Of a stretch of 64,000 nucleotides of DNA, positions 8,134 to 19,579 are shown piece by piece. How positions within the stretch are numbered: the first letter of the stretch is position 1; each line of letters begins with the position of its first letter. Source of the stretch: Alphaproteobacteria bacterium. Lineage in GTDB: Bacteria; Pseudomonadota; Alphaproteobacteria; Micropepsales; Micropepsaceae. The position numbers were made by a program, and so were the translations under genes. The notes below the pieces were generated by a model. The model worked only from the letters and a program-made list of their open reading frames with translations, had not been told where the DNA came from and did not search any database. Location: positions 62,001 to 126,000 of the forward strand of contig JAFKFG010000009.1 in the NCBI GenBank assembly GCA_017307355.1, in the 5' to 3' direction.

Positions 8134-9774
8134 GTGCCCGAATTTTTCAAGGCAGTCGGTGCCGCGCGCTTTGGCGTGATGGCCGGCGTCGCCGCCGTCC
8201 TGACCGCGTTCTTCCTCTACATCGCCGGCGCGATCACCGAGCCGCCCAAGACCATCCTGTTCGGTGGACTGGAGCCGCGCGACGCCGCGGCCGTCACCGC
8301 CAAGCTGGACGGCATGAATGTCAAATACGATGCCAAGGGCGACGGCACCATCCTGGTCCCGGCCGATCAGGTGACCAAGCTGCGCATGGCGCTGGCGCAG
8401 GACAATCTGCCCGCCGCCGGCATCGGCTATGAGATCTTCGACAAGTCCGACGCCTTCGGCACCACCGCCTTTGTCCAGAACATCAACCGCCTGCGCGCCA
8501 TCGAAGGCGAGCTGGCCCGCTCCATCCAGACCATCGAAGGCGTGCAAAGTGCCCGCATCCATCTGGTGGTGCCCGAGCGGCAGATCTTTTCCCGCGACGA
8601 GCAAACCCCGTCGGCTTCGGTGGTCTTGAAAACCCGCTCCGTGCTGGGCCGCGGCCAGGTCGCCGCCATCCAGCACCTGGTCGCCGCGGCGGTCGCTTCA
8701 CTCAATCCGTCCCGCGTCGCCATCGTCGACGACCGCGGCAATCTTCTGGCCGGCGGCGACGACAAGACCGGTGCCGGCGCCATGGCCGCCAATCAGGAGC
8801 AGAGCACCACCGATTACGAAGACCGCCTGCGCCAGCGCATCGAATCCATCGTCACCAGCGTGGTGGGGGTGGGCCATGTCCGCGTCCAGGTCGCGGCGGA
8901 CATGAATTACAATCACACCTCCACCACCTCGGAGAGCTACGACCCCGACAGCAAGGTAGTCCGCTCGACCCAGACGGTGGAACAGAATTCGTCCGACAAT
9001 AGCGGCACATCTCAAAATGCGGTCTCGGTCGCCAATGCGCTGCCCAATGCCGCCAGCGCCACGCCCGGCGACACCAGCAAATCCACATCCGGCCGCACCG
9101 AAGAGACCACCAATTACGAAATCTCCAAAAAGGTCACCACCTCCACCCAGGATGGCGGCGATGTGAAGCATCTGTCCGTCGCCGTGGTGGTGGATGGCAC
9201 CGTGACCGGCGAAGGCGCCAATGCGCCCTACAAGGCGCGCACGCCCGCCGAGATGGCCCAGATCACCAGCCTGGTGAAATCCGCCATGGGCTTCGACCAG
9301 GCGCGCGGCGACCAGGTGCAGGTCACCAACATGCCCTTCGCCCGCGTCGATGTCGGCACCGCCGAGCCCGCCGCCAAGCCGCTGCTGGGCCTGGAGCCGT
9401 CCTATTGGTTCAAGATCATCGAGGCTTCGATCATGTGCCTCACCGCGCTCCTGATCGGCCTGTTCGTGGCGCGGCCCCTGATCGCCCGCATGTTCGCCCC
9501 CAATCCGCCGCCGCAAGGCCAGCCCACCCAGCTCACCGGCTCCTCGCCGGTAGCGGGCGCGCTGCCGGCCCCGGCACAGGCGCAGAGCGCTGCGTCCCAA
9601 GACGGCTCCACGCCCGCGCCGCTGCGCGTCCTGCCTGCGCAACCGGGCCTTGACCTCAGCCAGATCGAAGGCCAGGTCCGCGATTCCTCCGTCAAGAAAA
9701 TCGGTGAAGTGGTCAACGCGCATCCCGACGAAGCGCTGGCGATCATCCGCACCTGGCTGCATCAACCGGTATAA
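8134..9774 (+). CDS. fliF: Flagellar MS-ring protein FliF
   Basis: FliF forms the inner-membrane MS ring. A first membrane helix lies near residues 12-32, the conserved YscJ/FliF domain follows ([20 protein letters not shown], then [15 protein letters not shown]), and a second membrane helix lies near 430-455. The C-terminal tail ([20 protein letters not shown]) is the FliG-binding end. I use GTG 8134, which is 8 bases after a GAGGA ribosome site; TTG 8128 would be too close. It heads fliF-fliG-fliH-fliN-flbD-flhA. Confidence 0.92.
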   Translation: MPEFFKAVGAARFGVMAGVAAVLTAFFLYIAGAITEPPKTILFGGLEPRDAAAVTAKLDGMNVKYDAKGDGTILVPADQVTKLRMALAQDNLPAAGIGYEIFDKSDAFGTTAFVQNINRLRAIEGELARSIQTIEGVQSARIHLVVPERQIFSRDEQTPSASVVLKTRSVLGRGQVAAIQHLVAAAVASLNPSRVAIVDDRGNLLAGGDDKTGAGAMAANQEQSTTDYEDRLRQRIESIVTSVVGVGHVRVQVAADMNYNHTSTTSESYDPDSKVVRSTQTVEQNSSDNSGTSQNAVSVANALPNAASATPGDTSKSTSGRTEETTNYEISKKVTTSTQDGGDVKHLSVAVVVDGTVTGEGANAPYKARTPAEMAQITSLVKSAMGFDQARGDQVQVTNMPFARVDVGTAEPAAKPLLGLEPSYWFKIIEASIMCLTALLIGLFVARPLIARMFAPNPPPQGQPTQLTGSSPVAGALPAPAQAQSAASQDGSTPAPLRVLPAQPGLDLSQIEGQVRDSSVKKIGEVVNAHPDEALAIIRTWLHQPV

Positions 9775-9776
9775 TC

Positions 9777-10811
9777 ATGGCAAAAGCCGTCAAACCCGCC
9801 GTCAAGGACGATGTCCGCTCCCTCTCGGGGGCCGAGCGCGCCGCCATCATCATGCTGTCCCTGGGCGAAGACCATTCGGCCAAGCTCTGGTCGATGATGG
9901 ATGAGGAAGAGGTCAAGGAAATCTCCCAGGTGATGTCAAATCTGGGTTCGATCTCTGCCAATGTGATCGAGAAATTACTGATCGACTTCGTGTCCCAGAT
10001 GTCGGGCACCGGCTCGTTGATGGGATCCTATGAATCCACCGAAAGGCTGATCGCCCGCTTCCTGCCGGACGACAAGGTCGCCCAGATCATGGAAGAAATC
10101 CGCGGCCCCGCCGGCCGCACCATGTGGGACAAGCTGGCCAATGTGAACGAAAGCGTGCTGGCGAATTATCTCAAGAACGAATATCCCCAGACCGTCTCGG
10201 TGGTCCTGTCCAAGATCAAGCCGGAACATGCCGCCCGCGTGCTGGGCGCGCTGCCCGAGGAATTCGCCCTGGAAGTGGTGCAGCGGATGCTGCGCATGGA
10301 AAGCGTGCAGAAGGACATTCTGGACAAGGTCGAGCAGACCTTGCGCGTGGAATTCATGTCCAACCTGGCCCGCACCGCCAAGCGCGACGCCCATGAGCAG
10401 ATGGCGGAAATCTTCAACAATTTCGACCGCCAGACCGAAAGCCGCTTCATCACCGCCCTGGAAGAACGCAGCCGCGATTCCGCCGAACGCATCAAGGCGT
10501 TGATGTTCACCTTCGAGGATCTGTCCAAGCTCGATCCCGGCTCGATCCAGACGCTCCTGCGCAACATCGAGAAGGACAAGCTGGGCCTGGCGCTGAAGGG
10601 CGCCACCGACGGGCTGCGCGACGTCTTCTTCACCAATATGAGCGAGCGCGCCGGCAAGATCCTGCGCGAAGACATGGAAGCGATGGGGCCGGTGCGCCTG
10701 AAGGACGTGGATGAAGCCCAGATGCGCATGGTCAATGTCGCCAAGGATCTGGCCAACAAGGGCGAGATCATGATCGCCGGCGGTAACAGCGAAGACGAGT
10801 TGATCTACTGA
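9777..10811 (+). CDS. fliG: Flagellar motor switch protein FliG
   Basis: FliG couples the MS ring to the rotor C-ring and interacts with the stator. The 344-residue length is standard. The N-terminal domain ([23 protein letters not shown]), the middle EHxxR-type region ([19 protein letters not shown]) and the charged C-terminal torque domain ([17 protein letters not shown]) are all present. It starts 2 bases after the fliF stop and its TGA overlaps the fliH ATG, so it is translationally coupled on both sides. Confidence 0.95.
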   Translation: MAKAVKPAVKDDVRSLSGAERAAIIMLSLGEDHSAKLWSMMDEEEVKEISQVMSNLGSISANVIEKLLIDFVSQMSGTGSLMGSYESTERLIARFLPDDKVAQIMEEIRGPAGRTMWDKLANVNESVLANYLKNEYPQTVSVVLSKIKPEHAARVLGALPEEFALEVVQRMLRMESVQKDILDKVEQTLRVEFMSNLARTAKRDAHEQMAEIFNNFDRQTESRFITALEERSRDSAERIKALMFTFEDLSKLDPGSIQTLLRNIEKDKLGLALKGATDGLRDVFFTNMSERAGKILREDMEAMGPVRLKDVDEAQMRMVNVAKDLANKGEIMIAGGNSEDELIY

Positions 10812-11437
10812 TGACCGGCAAAGCCACAGCCAAATTCACTTTCGACACCGAATTCCGCGGTGCCAGCGACGTGGCGTCGGACGCGGCGCGCGCGCGCCAG
10901 AAGAAGACCCTTACGGTCGAGGAAATCGAGACCCTGCGCGCCAGCGCCCAGGCCGAAGGCACCCAGGCCGCGTCGGTCAGGGCCGCCGAGAATATCGAGC
11001 GTACCGCCACCGCCTTGGTGGCGGCGCTCCGCGCCGCGCTCGACCGCAGCCATGATGAAATCGAAGCCGTGCGCGCCGAAGCGGCCGCGCTGGCCCTGGC
11101 CGCCGCCAAGAAAATCGCGCCTGCGGCGCTGGCCGCGCTGCCGGCCGGCGATGTGGAAAATGCCTTGCGCGAAGCCATGCACCAGGCCATCGGCGAGCCG
11201 CGCATCACCTTGCGCGCCGCGCCCGACGTGATTGCAGCCCTGGAAGGCAAGGTCGAGGCCATCGCGCATGAAGAAGGATATGACGGCCGGGTGATCCTGG
11301 CCGCCGATCCCGCCATCGCGAACGCGGATTGCCGCATCGAATGGCGCGGCGGCGGCAGCGAACGCAGCGAAGCCGCCATCGAAGCCGCTTTGGACGCGCT
11401 GATCGCGCGCCGTTTTTCAACACTTAAGACGAGCTGA
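10811..11437 (+). CDS. fliH: Flagellar assembly protein FliH (FlbE-like)
   Basis: By position and features this is FliH, called FlbE in Caulobacter, the regulator and anchor of the FliI export ATPase. It has 208 residues with an N-terminal FDTEF motif, a long Ala/Glu/Arg helix (residues about 35-110) and a C-terminal domain ending IEAALDALIARRF. Sequence conservation in this family is low, so synteny between fliG and fliN carries much of the weight. The start codon overlaps the fliG stop. Confidence 0.8.
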   Translation: MTGKATAKFTFDTEFRGASDVASDAARARQKKTLTVEEIETLRASAQAEGTQAASVRAAENIERTATALVAALRAALDRSHDEIEAVRAEAAALALAAAKKIAPAALAALPAGDVENALREAMHQAIGEPRITLRAAPDVIAALEGKVEAIAHEEGYDGRVILAADPAIANADCRIEWRGGGSERSEAAIEAALDALIARRFSTLKTS

Positions 11438-11448
11438 AAGGAACTGCC

Positions 11449-11805
11449 ATGTCCGGCACCGACAATGTGGATCTGCCCGATCTGAGCAATACGCCCGGCG
11501 CGGCGCCGGCCTCGCTGCTGAACAGCGACGGCACGACCGAAGCGGTGCAGAAGCATACCGCCCAGGATCTGGAAGCGGTGTTCGACGTGCCGGTGACGGT
11601 CTCCGCCATTCTGGGCAAGAGCGCCATGGAAGTGAGCCAGCTCCTGAAACTGGGCAAAGGCACGGTGGTGGAACTGGACCGCAAGGTCGGCGAAGCCATC
11701 GACATCTATGTCAATGACCGCCTGGTCGCGCGCGGCGAAGTCGTTCTGGTCGAAGACCGGCTGGGCGTCACCATGACGGAAATCATCAAGGCTGGTCAGG
11801 CTTAA
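11449..11805 (+). CDS. fliN: Flagellar motor switch protein FliN
   Basis: FliN is the C-ring component that binds FliM and helps dock export cargo. Residues 45-115 form the SpoA domain (VPVTVSAILGKSAMEVSQLL, then GTVVELDRKVGEAIDIYVND). The N-terminal 40 residues are a variable acidic leader. Length (118 residues) matches alphaproteobacterial FliN. An AAAGGA ribosome site precedes the ATG. fliM is not in this window. Confidence 0.92.
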   Translation: MSGTDNVDLPDLSNTPGAAPASLLNSDGTTEAVQKHTAQDLEAVFDVPVTVSAILGKSAMEVSQLLKLGKGTVVELDRKVGEAIDIYVNDRLVARGEVVLVEDRLGVTMTEIIKAGQA

Positions 11806-11827
11806 AGGCCCAGCGGGGGAATAGATC

Positions 11828-13201
<1,374 letters not shown>

Positions 13202-13208
13202 TTAGCAT

Positions 13209-15320
13209 ATGACCGACATCACCAGCGCAGCGCCGACCGGCGGGCTTGATTTCACTCCGGCCAAGCTGCTCGACATCGTCAAGAAGAGCGATCTGGGCCT
13301 CGCCATCGGCATCATGGCGATCCTGGTGGTGCTCATTCTGCCGCTGCCGACCTGGCTCCTGGATGTGTCGCTGGCCTTTTCGCTGAGCTTTTCGATCCTG
13401 ATCCTGATGACGGCGGTGTTCATCCGCAAGCCGCTGGAGTTCAGCTCCTTCCCGGCCATCCTCCTGATCACCACCATGCTGCGCCTGGCGCTCAACCTGG
13501 CGTCGACCCGCCTGATCCTGGGCCATGGCAACGAAGGCACCGCCGCGTCCGGCTATGTCATTCAGGCCTTCGGCAAGCTGATCATGCAGGGCAATTTCGT
13601 CATCGGCCTGATCGTCTTCGCCATCCTGATCATCGTCAATTTCGTGGTCATCACCAAAGGTTCGGGCCGCATCGCCGAAGTGGCCGCCCGCTTCAGCTTG
13701 GACGCCATGCCGGGCAAGCAGATGGCGATCGACGCCGACCTTTCCGCCGGCCTGATCGACGAAAAAGAAGCCAAGCTGCGCCGCAAGACCATCGAAGCGG
13801 AATCCAATTTCTTCGGCGCCATGGACGGCGCCAGCAAATTCGTGCGCGGCGATGCCATTGCCGGCCTTCTGATCGTGGCCATCAACATCATCGGCGGCAT
13901 CATCATCGCCGTGGCGCAGAAAGGCATGAGCTTCGGCAATGCCACCCAGACCTTCACCCTGCTGACCGTGGGTGACGGGTTGGTGTCGCAGATGCCGGCC
14001 CTGATCGTCTCCACCGCCGCCGGCTTGATGGTGTCCAAGGCGGGCGTCGAAGGCGCCACCGACAAGGCGCTGATGCGCCAGCTCTCTTTCTATCCCCAGG
14101 CGCTGGGCATGGCCGCTGCCGTGATGGGCATCGTGGCCGTCCTGCCGGGCATGCCCACCCTGGTGTTCGGGGGCCTTTCCGGCGCCACCGGCGCGCTCGC
14201 CTTTTACGCCTTCAAGCGCAAGGACGCCCGCGTCGCCAGCGAAAGGGCCGAGGATGCCAAGGCCCAGGCCGACACCACGCCCAAGGAAGAGCCGATCTCC
14301 ACCGCGCTGGCGCTCGATCTCCTGCGCATCGAACTGGGCTATGGCCTGTTGCCGCTGATCAACGATGTGCAGGGCCATCGCATCACCGACCAGATCAAGG
14401 CCCTTCGCCGCCAACTGGCGCAGGAAATGGGCTTCGTGATGCCGGCGGTGCGCATCCTGGACAATATGCAGCTGGGCGCCAACGAGTATCGCATCCGCAT
14501 CAAGGAATTCGATTCCGGCAAGGGCGAACTCTTCCCCGGCTCGTTCCTGATCATGGACCCTAAGGGCCTGCCCATCGACCTGCCCGGCACCCACACCACC
14601 GAGCCCGCATTCGGCCTGCCCGCCACCTGGGTGTCCAGCGCGCTGCGCGAGGAAGCCTCGTTCCGCGGCTTCACCGTGGTCGATCCGGGCACCGTACTCA
14701 CCACCCATCTGACCGAAGTGCTCAAGAGCCATATGGCCGAGCTGCTCTCCTATGCGGAAACCAAGAAGCTGCTCGACGATCTGCCGCCGGAGAACAAGAA
14801 GCTGGTGGAAGAGCTGATCCCGTCGCAGATCTCGGTCACCGGCACCCAGCGGGTGCTGCAGACCCTGCTCTCGGAACGCGTTTCGATCCGCGATTTGCCC
14901 GCCATTCTGGAAGGCATCGCCGAAGCCGTGGGCCACACCAAGAACGCGCTCTACATCACCGAGCATGTGCGCGCCCGCCTCGCCCGCCAACTCTGCCACG
15001 CCAACCTGTCGCCCGGCGGGTATCTGCCGCTCCTGGCCCTGTCGCCTGCATGGGAACAAGCCTTCGCGGATTCCATCGTGGGCCAGGGCGAGGAACGTCA
15101 GCTGGCGATGGCGCCGTCGCAGCTTCAGCAATTCATCCAGACCGTGCGCGAGCGTTTCGAGGAAGCCACCGCCAAGAATGAAGTGCCGGTGCTGCTGACC
15201 AGCCCGCAGATCCGCCCCTTCCTGCGCTCGATCGTGGAACGCTTCCGGCCCCAGACCGTGGTGATGAGCCAGAACGAAATTCACGCCTCGGTCCGCCTGC
15301 GCACGTTGGGTCAGATTTAA
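13209..15320 (+). CDS. flhA: Flagellar export apparatus protein FlhA
   Basis: FlhA is the large inner-membrane export-gate subunit. The first ~320 residues hold about eight membrane helices, and the FHIPEP signature is visible (RIAEVAARFSLDAMPGKQMA). The cytoplasmic half begins after residue ~340 and forms the chaperone-docking ring. Length (703 residues) is standard. It starts 7 bp after flbD and is followed 19 bp later by a small FlhF-like gene. Confidence 0.95.
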   Translation: MTDITSAAPTGGLDFTPAKLLDIVKKSDLGLAIGIMAILVVLILPLPTWLLDVSLAFSLSFSILILMTAVFIRKPLEFSSFPAILLITTMLRLALNLASTRLILGHGNEGTAASGYVIQAFGKLIMQGNFVIGLIVFAILIIVNFVVITKGSGRIAEVAARFSLDAMPGKQMAIDADLSAGLIDEKEAKLRRKTIEAESNFFGAMDGASKFVRGDAIAGLLIVAINIIGGIIIAVAQKGMSFGNATQTFTLLTVGDGLVSQMPALIVSTAAGLMVSKAGVEGATDKALMRQLSFYPQALGMAAAVMGIVAVLPGMPTLVFGGLSGATGALAFYAFKRKDARVASERAEDAKAQADTTPKEEPISTALALDLLRIELGYGLLPLINDVQGHRITDQIKALRRQLAQEMGFVMPAVRILDNMQLGANEYRIRIKEFDSGKGELFPGSFLIMDPKGLPIDLPGTHTTEPAFGLPATWVSSALREEASFRGFTVVDPGTVLTTHLTEVLKSHMAELLSYAETKKLLDDLPPENKKLVEELIPSQISVTGTQRVLQTLLSERVSIRDLPAILEGIAEAVGHTKNALYITEHVRARLARQLCHANLSPGGYLPLLALSPAWEQAFADSIVGQGEERQLAMAPSQLQQFIQTVRERFEEATAKNEVPVLLTSPQIRPFLRSIVERFRPQTVVMSQNEIHASVRLRTLGQI

Positions 15321-15339
15321 GATGAGGGGACAAATCTAA

Positions 15340-15984
15340 ATGCCCGCACTGGTGCAACAGACCGCCCAGCTTCTGGCATTTCCGGGCCGCGGCATCAGCC
15401 TGCGCGGCGCTCTGACCCCGGCCCTGAAACATCATCGCCTGCCCGAACAGTTGATCGAAGCCTATGTCCGCGAAGCTTCAGCTTTCGAAGGCTGCGGCAT
15501 CGACGAGGCCCTCACCCGCGTGCTGGCGGCGCGGATGCAGTTCGCTTCGCTCGACCTTTCCAACGCCAAGCGGATTTTCCTGATCGGGCCGTCGGGCGCG
15601 GGCCGCAGCAGCGTCGCCGCCAAGATCGTGCAGTCGGCGGCGCGGGCCGGGCACAATCAACTGGTGGTGATCGATTCCCAGGGCTTCAATCCCCGCAACC
15701 TCAAAGCGCGGGCCGCATTCGGCTGCATGGATGGGCGCCGGGACAGCGAAGTGATCGGCGTGGTCTCGGCCATGGCCGATGCGGAAGATGTCAGCGAAAC
15801 CATCGCCGCGTTCCGCCTCAAACGAATCATCGTCACCGGACTGGACATGGCCCGCCGGTTCGGCGCCCTGGCTGCGGCGGTGACGCAAGGCGCCCGGCTG
15901 GCGCATGTCTCGCGTGCGCCTGAAGCCGACGCACCATTGGAGACACTGTCTCCGCGCGAACTGACCGAATTGCTGCTGAGCTAG
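15340..15984 (+). CDS. Small degenerate FlhF/SRP-type NTPase-like protein
   Basis: This 214-residue protein resembles the G domain of FlhF, the SRP-family GTPase that places flagella, but lacks the usual N-terminal regions and the key residues. The P-loop position reads GPSGAGRS (residues 83-90), with Arg for the catalytic Lys. The TKxD position reads TGLD (166-169). The following RRFGALAAAVTQGARLAHVS aligns with the SRP closing loop and final strand. Its place after flhA supports a flagellar role, perhaps as a non-hydrolysing scaffold. I assign no gene symbol. Confidence 0.6.
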   Translation: MPALVQQTAQLLAFPGRGISLRGALTPALKHHRLPEQLIEAYVREASAFEGCGIDEALTRVLAARMQFASLDLSNAKRIFLIGPSGAGRSSVAAKIVQSAARAGHNQLVVIDSQGFNPRNLKARAAFGCMDGRRDSEVIGVVSAMADAEDVSETIAAFRLKRIIVTGLDMARRFGALAAAVTQGARLAHVSRAPEADAPLETLSPRELTELLLS

Positions 15985-16036
15985 ACGCGCGAGTTGTGCA
16001 TTCTCTCTTTGCGGTCTATCGGAATAATTTCATTCT

Positions 16037-16124
16037 CCATGGCCGGCCTCCGAGCCGGCCATCCACAAATCCTTCGGACTGCACCGCATTGCGCGATGGA
16101 TGGGCGGGTCAAGCCCGCCCATGG
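16037..16124. repeat. Paired hairpin repeat between FlhF-like gene and doxX
   Basis: Two perfect 9 bp stems lie in tandem. ATGGCCGGC pairs with GCCGGCCAT near 16038-16062, and ATGGGCGGG pairs with CCCGCCCAT near 16101-16123. Both are placed between convergent genes and resemble REP-like intergenic hairpins, possibly ending both transcripts. Confidence 0.5.
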
Positions 16125-16180
16125 TGAGAGGAAAAAGCGCGAACTGGCCGTACTACTGCTGAGTTAAGCGCGTTGAAAAA

Positions 16181-16603
16181 CTAACGGGCCTTTTTGGGGG
16201 GCGGGCGATTGTCCCACCCGAAACGCCCACACCCCATGCCGATCAGCAGCAGAAGCCCGCCGCAGATCGCGATATCGCGGGAGAAAATCTCGAACTCCGC
16301 CCGCCGCGCCGCGGGATCGGCGATGTGCCAGTAATCATGCAAGACCACCGTGGCGACAATGGTCATGCCGAACAGCAGCACCGCGCCATGGCGGGTGTGA
16401 TAGCCCACCAGCAGCGAATAGGTCCCCATCACCATCAGGACAAAGGCCACCACCAGCACCAGGGGCGGCAAGGGCACATGCTTGTCCGCCAGCTGCTGCG
16501 ACAGCCGCGTCCAGTTGTTGACGATATTGTAGGCGCCGGCGCCGTAAAACCAGGCGAGCGCGCATCGCCCCAGCAAGGGTGAAATGGTTTCGGAAAAAGA
16601 CAT
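16181..16603 (-). CDS. DoxX-like small membrane protein
   Basis: This 140-residue protein has four predicted membrane helices (near residues 10-30, 48-70, 75-93 and 108-127) and the DoxX-type start LLGRCALAWFYGAGAYNIV. DoxX proteins are small membrane proteins with poorly defined, often redox-linked roles. I start at ATG 16603 (MSFSETISPLL); a longer frame reaches 16651 but adds polar residues unlike the family. It stands alone between flagellar genes and has no obvious flagellar job. Confidence 0.65.
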   Translation of the reverse strand: MSFSETISPLLGRCALAWFYGAGAYNIVNNWTRLSQQLADKHVPLPPLVLVVAFVLMVMGTYSLLVGYHTRHGAVLLFGMTIVATVVLHDYWHIADPAARRAEFEIFSRDIAICGGLLLLIGMGCGRFGWDNRPPPKKAR

Positions 16604-16796
16604 GGATTCGCGCCCCCGCGACTCAGCCAGCCGGATCGTACCCGACCTCACGCCCCGTTCAACTGGAAGGGACTAGCTGCACCCCAGTCGCCGACCCGGC
16701 GCGAGGAATTTTGCGGCCTGAGCAGGAGCGGACACGGAGCGGGCGTATAGCCCGTGAGTATCCGCGACGAACTCAGGACGCAAAAGAACCGCGCCC

Positions 16797-17225
16797 TTAG
16801 GCGCTGCGGAGAGAGTGTTTGCGGAGATGGCGGACTAACGCCATTTCGTCCATCCGGGTCTGGGCCCGGCGGGTCTCGATTTCGGCAAGCCGCTTGGCCT
16901 GCTGCTCGTTGGCGAATTCCAGCGCCTTCAGGTCCTGGAAGGCATTGTTGAGATCGGCTTGCGCGCTGACATGCTCGCGCTCGATTTCCTTGAGCGTATT
17001 GCGCAGATTTTCCCGGCGCGCATCGATGGAGCGCAGGAAGGAGGGGAAAGCCAGGCGGCCGATATCCGAATCGCCGGCGCGTTGTTTCTCGCGGGCGACA
17101 TTTTCATCGAGGTCGGTGAGCTTGCGCTCCAGATCGGTGCGCATGGCGTCGATGGCCGCGATCCGGCGCTTCATTTCGTCGACGCGGAAACGCTTCAGTC
17201 GCAGCAGAGTGTCGGTACGGTTCAT
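16797..17225 (-). CDS. fliJ: Flagellar export chaperone FliJ
   Basis: FliJ is the small coiled-coil stalk of the export ATPase. The 142 residues are almost entirely helical and charged, with the N-terminal signature TLLRLKRFRVDEMKRRIA and a coiled coil through residue ~130. The ATG at 17225 overlaps the fliI stop (TGATG), so translation is coupled; a GTG three bases upstream is possible but unnecessary. This fliI-fliJ pair is separate from the fliF operon. Confidence 0.85.
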   Translation of the reverse strand: MNRTDTLLRLKRFRVDEMKRRIAAIDAMRTDLERKLTDLDENVAREKQRAGDSDIGRLAFPSFLRSIDARRENLRNTLKEIEREHVSAQADLNNAFQDLKALEFANEQQAKRLAEIETRRAQTRMDEMALVRHLRKHSLRSA

Positions 17226-18559
17226 CACGCCCTCCCATTCCCTGCGCCGTCGAGAATGTCAGACAGCGCCGCATAAGATTCGCTTAACCCCGCCTGCTCG
17301 TCCTTTTTCTGTGTCAAAAAGGCTTCGAGACGCGGGTGAAGCATCACGGCGTTGTCTACTTCAGGATTTGTGCCAGTCTTATAGGCTCCCAGGCGTATCA
17401 ATTCGGCCATGTCCTCATAGATGGTCATGGGCCCGCGGGCGCGTAAAATCAGGTTTTGCTCGGTTTCCGTGTTGCAGCCGGGCATGGAGCGGCTGACCGA
17501 TTTCAGGACATTGATGGCGGGAAAGCGCCCCCGTTCCGCAATGGCACGGTCCAGAACGATATGGCCGTCCAGGATGCCGCGCACCGCGTCGGAGACCGGT
17601 TCGTTGTGATCGTCGCCTTCCACCAAGACGGTGAAGAGCCCGGTGATCGATCCTTTGCCGCCTTGCGGGGCGGGACCGGCCCGTTCCAGCAGCCGCGGCA
17701 GTTCGGCGAAGACCGTGGGCGTGTAGCCTTTGGAAGCGGGCGGCTCGCCGGCCGACAGGCCGATCTCGCGCTGGGCCATGGCAAAGCGGGTCACCGAATC
17801 CATCAACAGCAGCACATTCAGGCCCTGATCGCGCAACTGCTCCGCCACCGTCATCGCCACATAGGCGGCCTGGCGGCGCACCAGCGGCGCTTCATCCGAA
17901 GTGGCGGCGACCAAGACGCTCCGCGCCAAGCCTTCGGGACCCAGATCGTCTTCGATGAATTCTTTCACTTCGCGGCCGCGCTCGCCGATCAGACCGATAA
18001 CGATGGCATCGGCATTGGAGTTGCGCGCCATCATCGCCAGCAAGGTGGATTTGCCCACGCCGGAGCCGGCAAAGATGCCCATGCGCTGGCCTTCGCAGCA
18101 GGTCGCGAAGGCATTGAGGGCGCGAATGCCCAGATCCAGCTTGGCGCCGACCCGCCCGCGCGCCGTGGCCAGGGGCGGGGGCGCCTTGAGCGGATAGGCA
18201 GTCGGGCCTTGCGGCAGCGGGCCCAGCTCGTCGATGGCGTCGCCGAAGCCGTTCACCACCCGGCCCAGCCATTCCTTGGACGGATAAATACAGGCCGGCT
18301 TGTTTTCGAAATCCGCCCGGGCGCCCAGCGCGATTCCATCCAGGGGACCCAGCGGCATGACCAGGGCCCGTCCATCCCGGAAGCCGACCACTTCGCAGGC
18401 GATTTTCTTGTTATTTCCGATGCTTAGGCGAACCTGGCCGCCCAACGTCACGGCCCCCACGGCGCCGGTCACTTCGACGCCCAGGCCTTCGATCCGCGCC
18501 ACCCGTCCGAACCGCGTCAGGGTCGGCAGGCCCTCGATTTCCTTAAGCAACGCGCGCAT
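17225..18559 (-). CDS. fliI: Flagellum-specific ATPase FliI
   Basis: FliI is the ATPase of the flagellar type III exporter, related to the F1 beta subunit. Walker A is GIFAGSGVGKST (near residues 155-166), Walker B is LNVLLLMDSVTRFA, and the RD-type SKGYTPTVFAELPRLLERAG segment is intact. Length (444 residues) is normal. It is transcribed away from ctrA, and the 260 bp between them carries CtrA-type half sites and a GANTC site. Confidence 0.94.
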   Translation of the reverse strand: MRALLKEIEGLPTLTRFGRVARIEGLGVEVTGAVGAVTLGGQVRLSIGNNKKIACEVVGFRDGRALVMPLGPLDGIALGARADFENKPACIYPSKEWLGRVVNGFGDAIDELGPLPQGPTAYPLKAPPPLATARGRVGAKLDLGIRALNAFATCCEGQRMGIFAGSGVGKSTLLAMMARNSNADAIVIGLIGERGREVKEFIEDDLGPEGLARSVLVAATSDEAPLVRRQAAYVAMTVAEQLRDQGLNVLLLMDSVTRFAMAQREIGLSAGEPPASKGYTPTVFAELPRLLERAGPAPQGGKGSITGLFTVLVEGDDHNEPVSDAVRGILDGHIVLDRAIAERGRFPAINVLKSVSRSMPGCNTETEQNLILRARGPMTIYEDMAELIRLGAYKTGTNPEVDNAVMLHPRLEAFLTQKKDEQAGLSESYAALSDILDGAGNGRA

Positions 18560-18821
18560 TCCGGTCCTTTTTCAGCCGCTTTTTGCGGCTCAGATATCCG
18601 CACTTTGCAGCCAAAAATTTAAACGGCGGTAAACTTAACAAATCGAATCAAGGCATTATCGGAACTCGGCGATAAGGGTCCTTAAATCCCGGATTTCTGG
18701 GGATTGAAGGATCCGGTGTGCGTTAAAGGCGCTGTTAACCATTTGCGCTTACCCTCCGGCAACCGTTTAACCCTGCCGGCAGGGGCCGGAGGTGATTCAT
18801 GGGACTGAAGAGGGGCCTTAC
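18560..18821. promoter_or_regulatory. ctrA/fliI divergent control region
   Basis: This region has several cell-cycle-type elements. There is a CcrM methylation site GAATC at 18645-18649. A TTAA-N8-TTAACC pair lies at 18723-18740, one base longer than the CtrA consensus, and another TTTAACC lies near 18766-18772. In Caulobacter ctrA is autoregulated and sensitive to GANTC methylation, so these fit, but none is proof. Confidence 0.45.
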
Positions 18822-19526
18822 ATGCGCGTACTGCTGATAGAAGATGACAGCGCCATGGCGCGCAGCATCGAACTGATGCTGCGGAGCGAGGGTTTGAATG
18901 TTTACACCACCGATCTCGGAGAAGAAGGGATCGATCTGGGTAAATTGTATGATTACGACATCATCGTGCTGGACCTGCAGCTGCCCGATATGTCGGGCTT
19001 CGAGGTCCTGAAGGCTCTGCGCGTCGCCAAAGTGCAGACCCCGGTTTTGATCCTGTCCGGCAACGCCATCGTCGAAGCCAAGGTTAAGGCTTTGGGCTTC
19101 GGCGCCGACGATTACATGACCAAGCCCTTCCACAAGGACGAGCTGGTTGCCCGCATCCAGGCGGTGGTCCGCCGTTCCAAGGGCCACAGCCAGTCGGTGA
19201 TCACCACCGGCAAGCTGACCGTCAATCTGGACGCCAAGACCGTCGAAGTGGACGGTCAGCGCGTGCACCTGACGGGCAAGGAATACCAGATGCTGGAGCT
19301 GCTCTCGCTGCGCAAGGGAACCACCCTGACCAAGGAAATGTTCCTCAACCATCTCTATGGCGGGATGGACGAGCCGGAACTCAAGATCATCGACGTCTTC
19401 ATCTGCAAGCTGCGCAAGAAGCTGGCGGCGGCGATCGACGGCGACAATTACATCGAAACGGTGTGGGGCCGCGGCTATGTGCTGCGCGATCCCCACGACA
19501 CCAGCGGGGAACAGGCCGTCGCCTGA
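18822..19526 (+). CDS. ctrA: Cell-cycle master response regulator CtrA
   Basis: CtrA is the OmpR-family regulator of division and flagellar genes in alphaproteobacteria. The receiver has acidic pocket D8/D9 and phosphoacceptor D51 ([13 protein letters not shown]), and the output domain has the highly conserved [21 protein letters not shown] use ATG 18822 (234 residues), preceded by AGAGGGG; an earlier ATG at 18792 gives ten extra residues. The C-terminus ends in AVA, suggestive of the Ala-rich ClpXP degron of Caulobacter CtrA. RcdA, SciP and CckA are also in the window. Confidence 0.96.
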   Translation: MRVLLIEDDSAMARSIELMLRSEGLNVYTTDLGEEGIDLGKLYDYDIIVLDLQLPDMSGFEVLKALRVAKVQTPVLILSGNAIVEAKVKALGFGADDYMTKPFHKDELVARIQAVVRRSKGHSQSVITTGKLTVNLDAKTVEVDGQRVHLTGKEYQMLELLSLRKGTTLTKEMFLNHLYGGMDEPELKIIDVFICKLRKKLAAAIDGDNYIETVWGRGYVLRDPHDTSGEQAVA

Positions 19527-19539
19527 CCTTCCGGAATTC

Positions 19540-19568
19540 AAAAGGGCACCAGCAATGGTGCCCTTTTT
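19540..19568 (+). terminator. Rho-independent terminator of ctrA
   Basis: AAAAGGGCACC (19540-19550), a six-base loop, GGTGCCC (19557-19563) and a run of five T residues form a textbook terminator 14 bp after the ctrA stop. Confidence 0.85.
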
Positions 19569-19579
19569 CTTTGCCTTTA

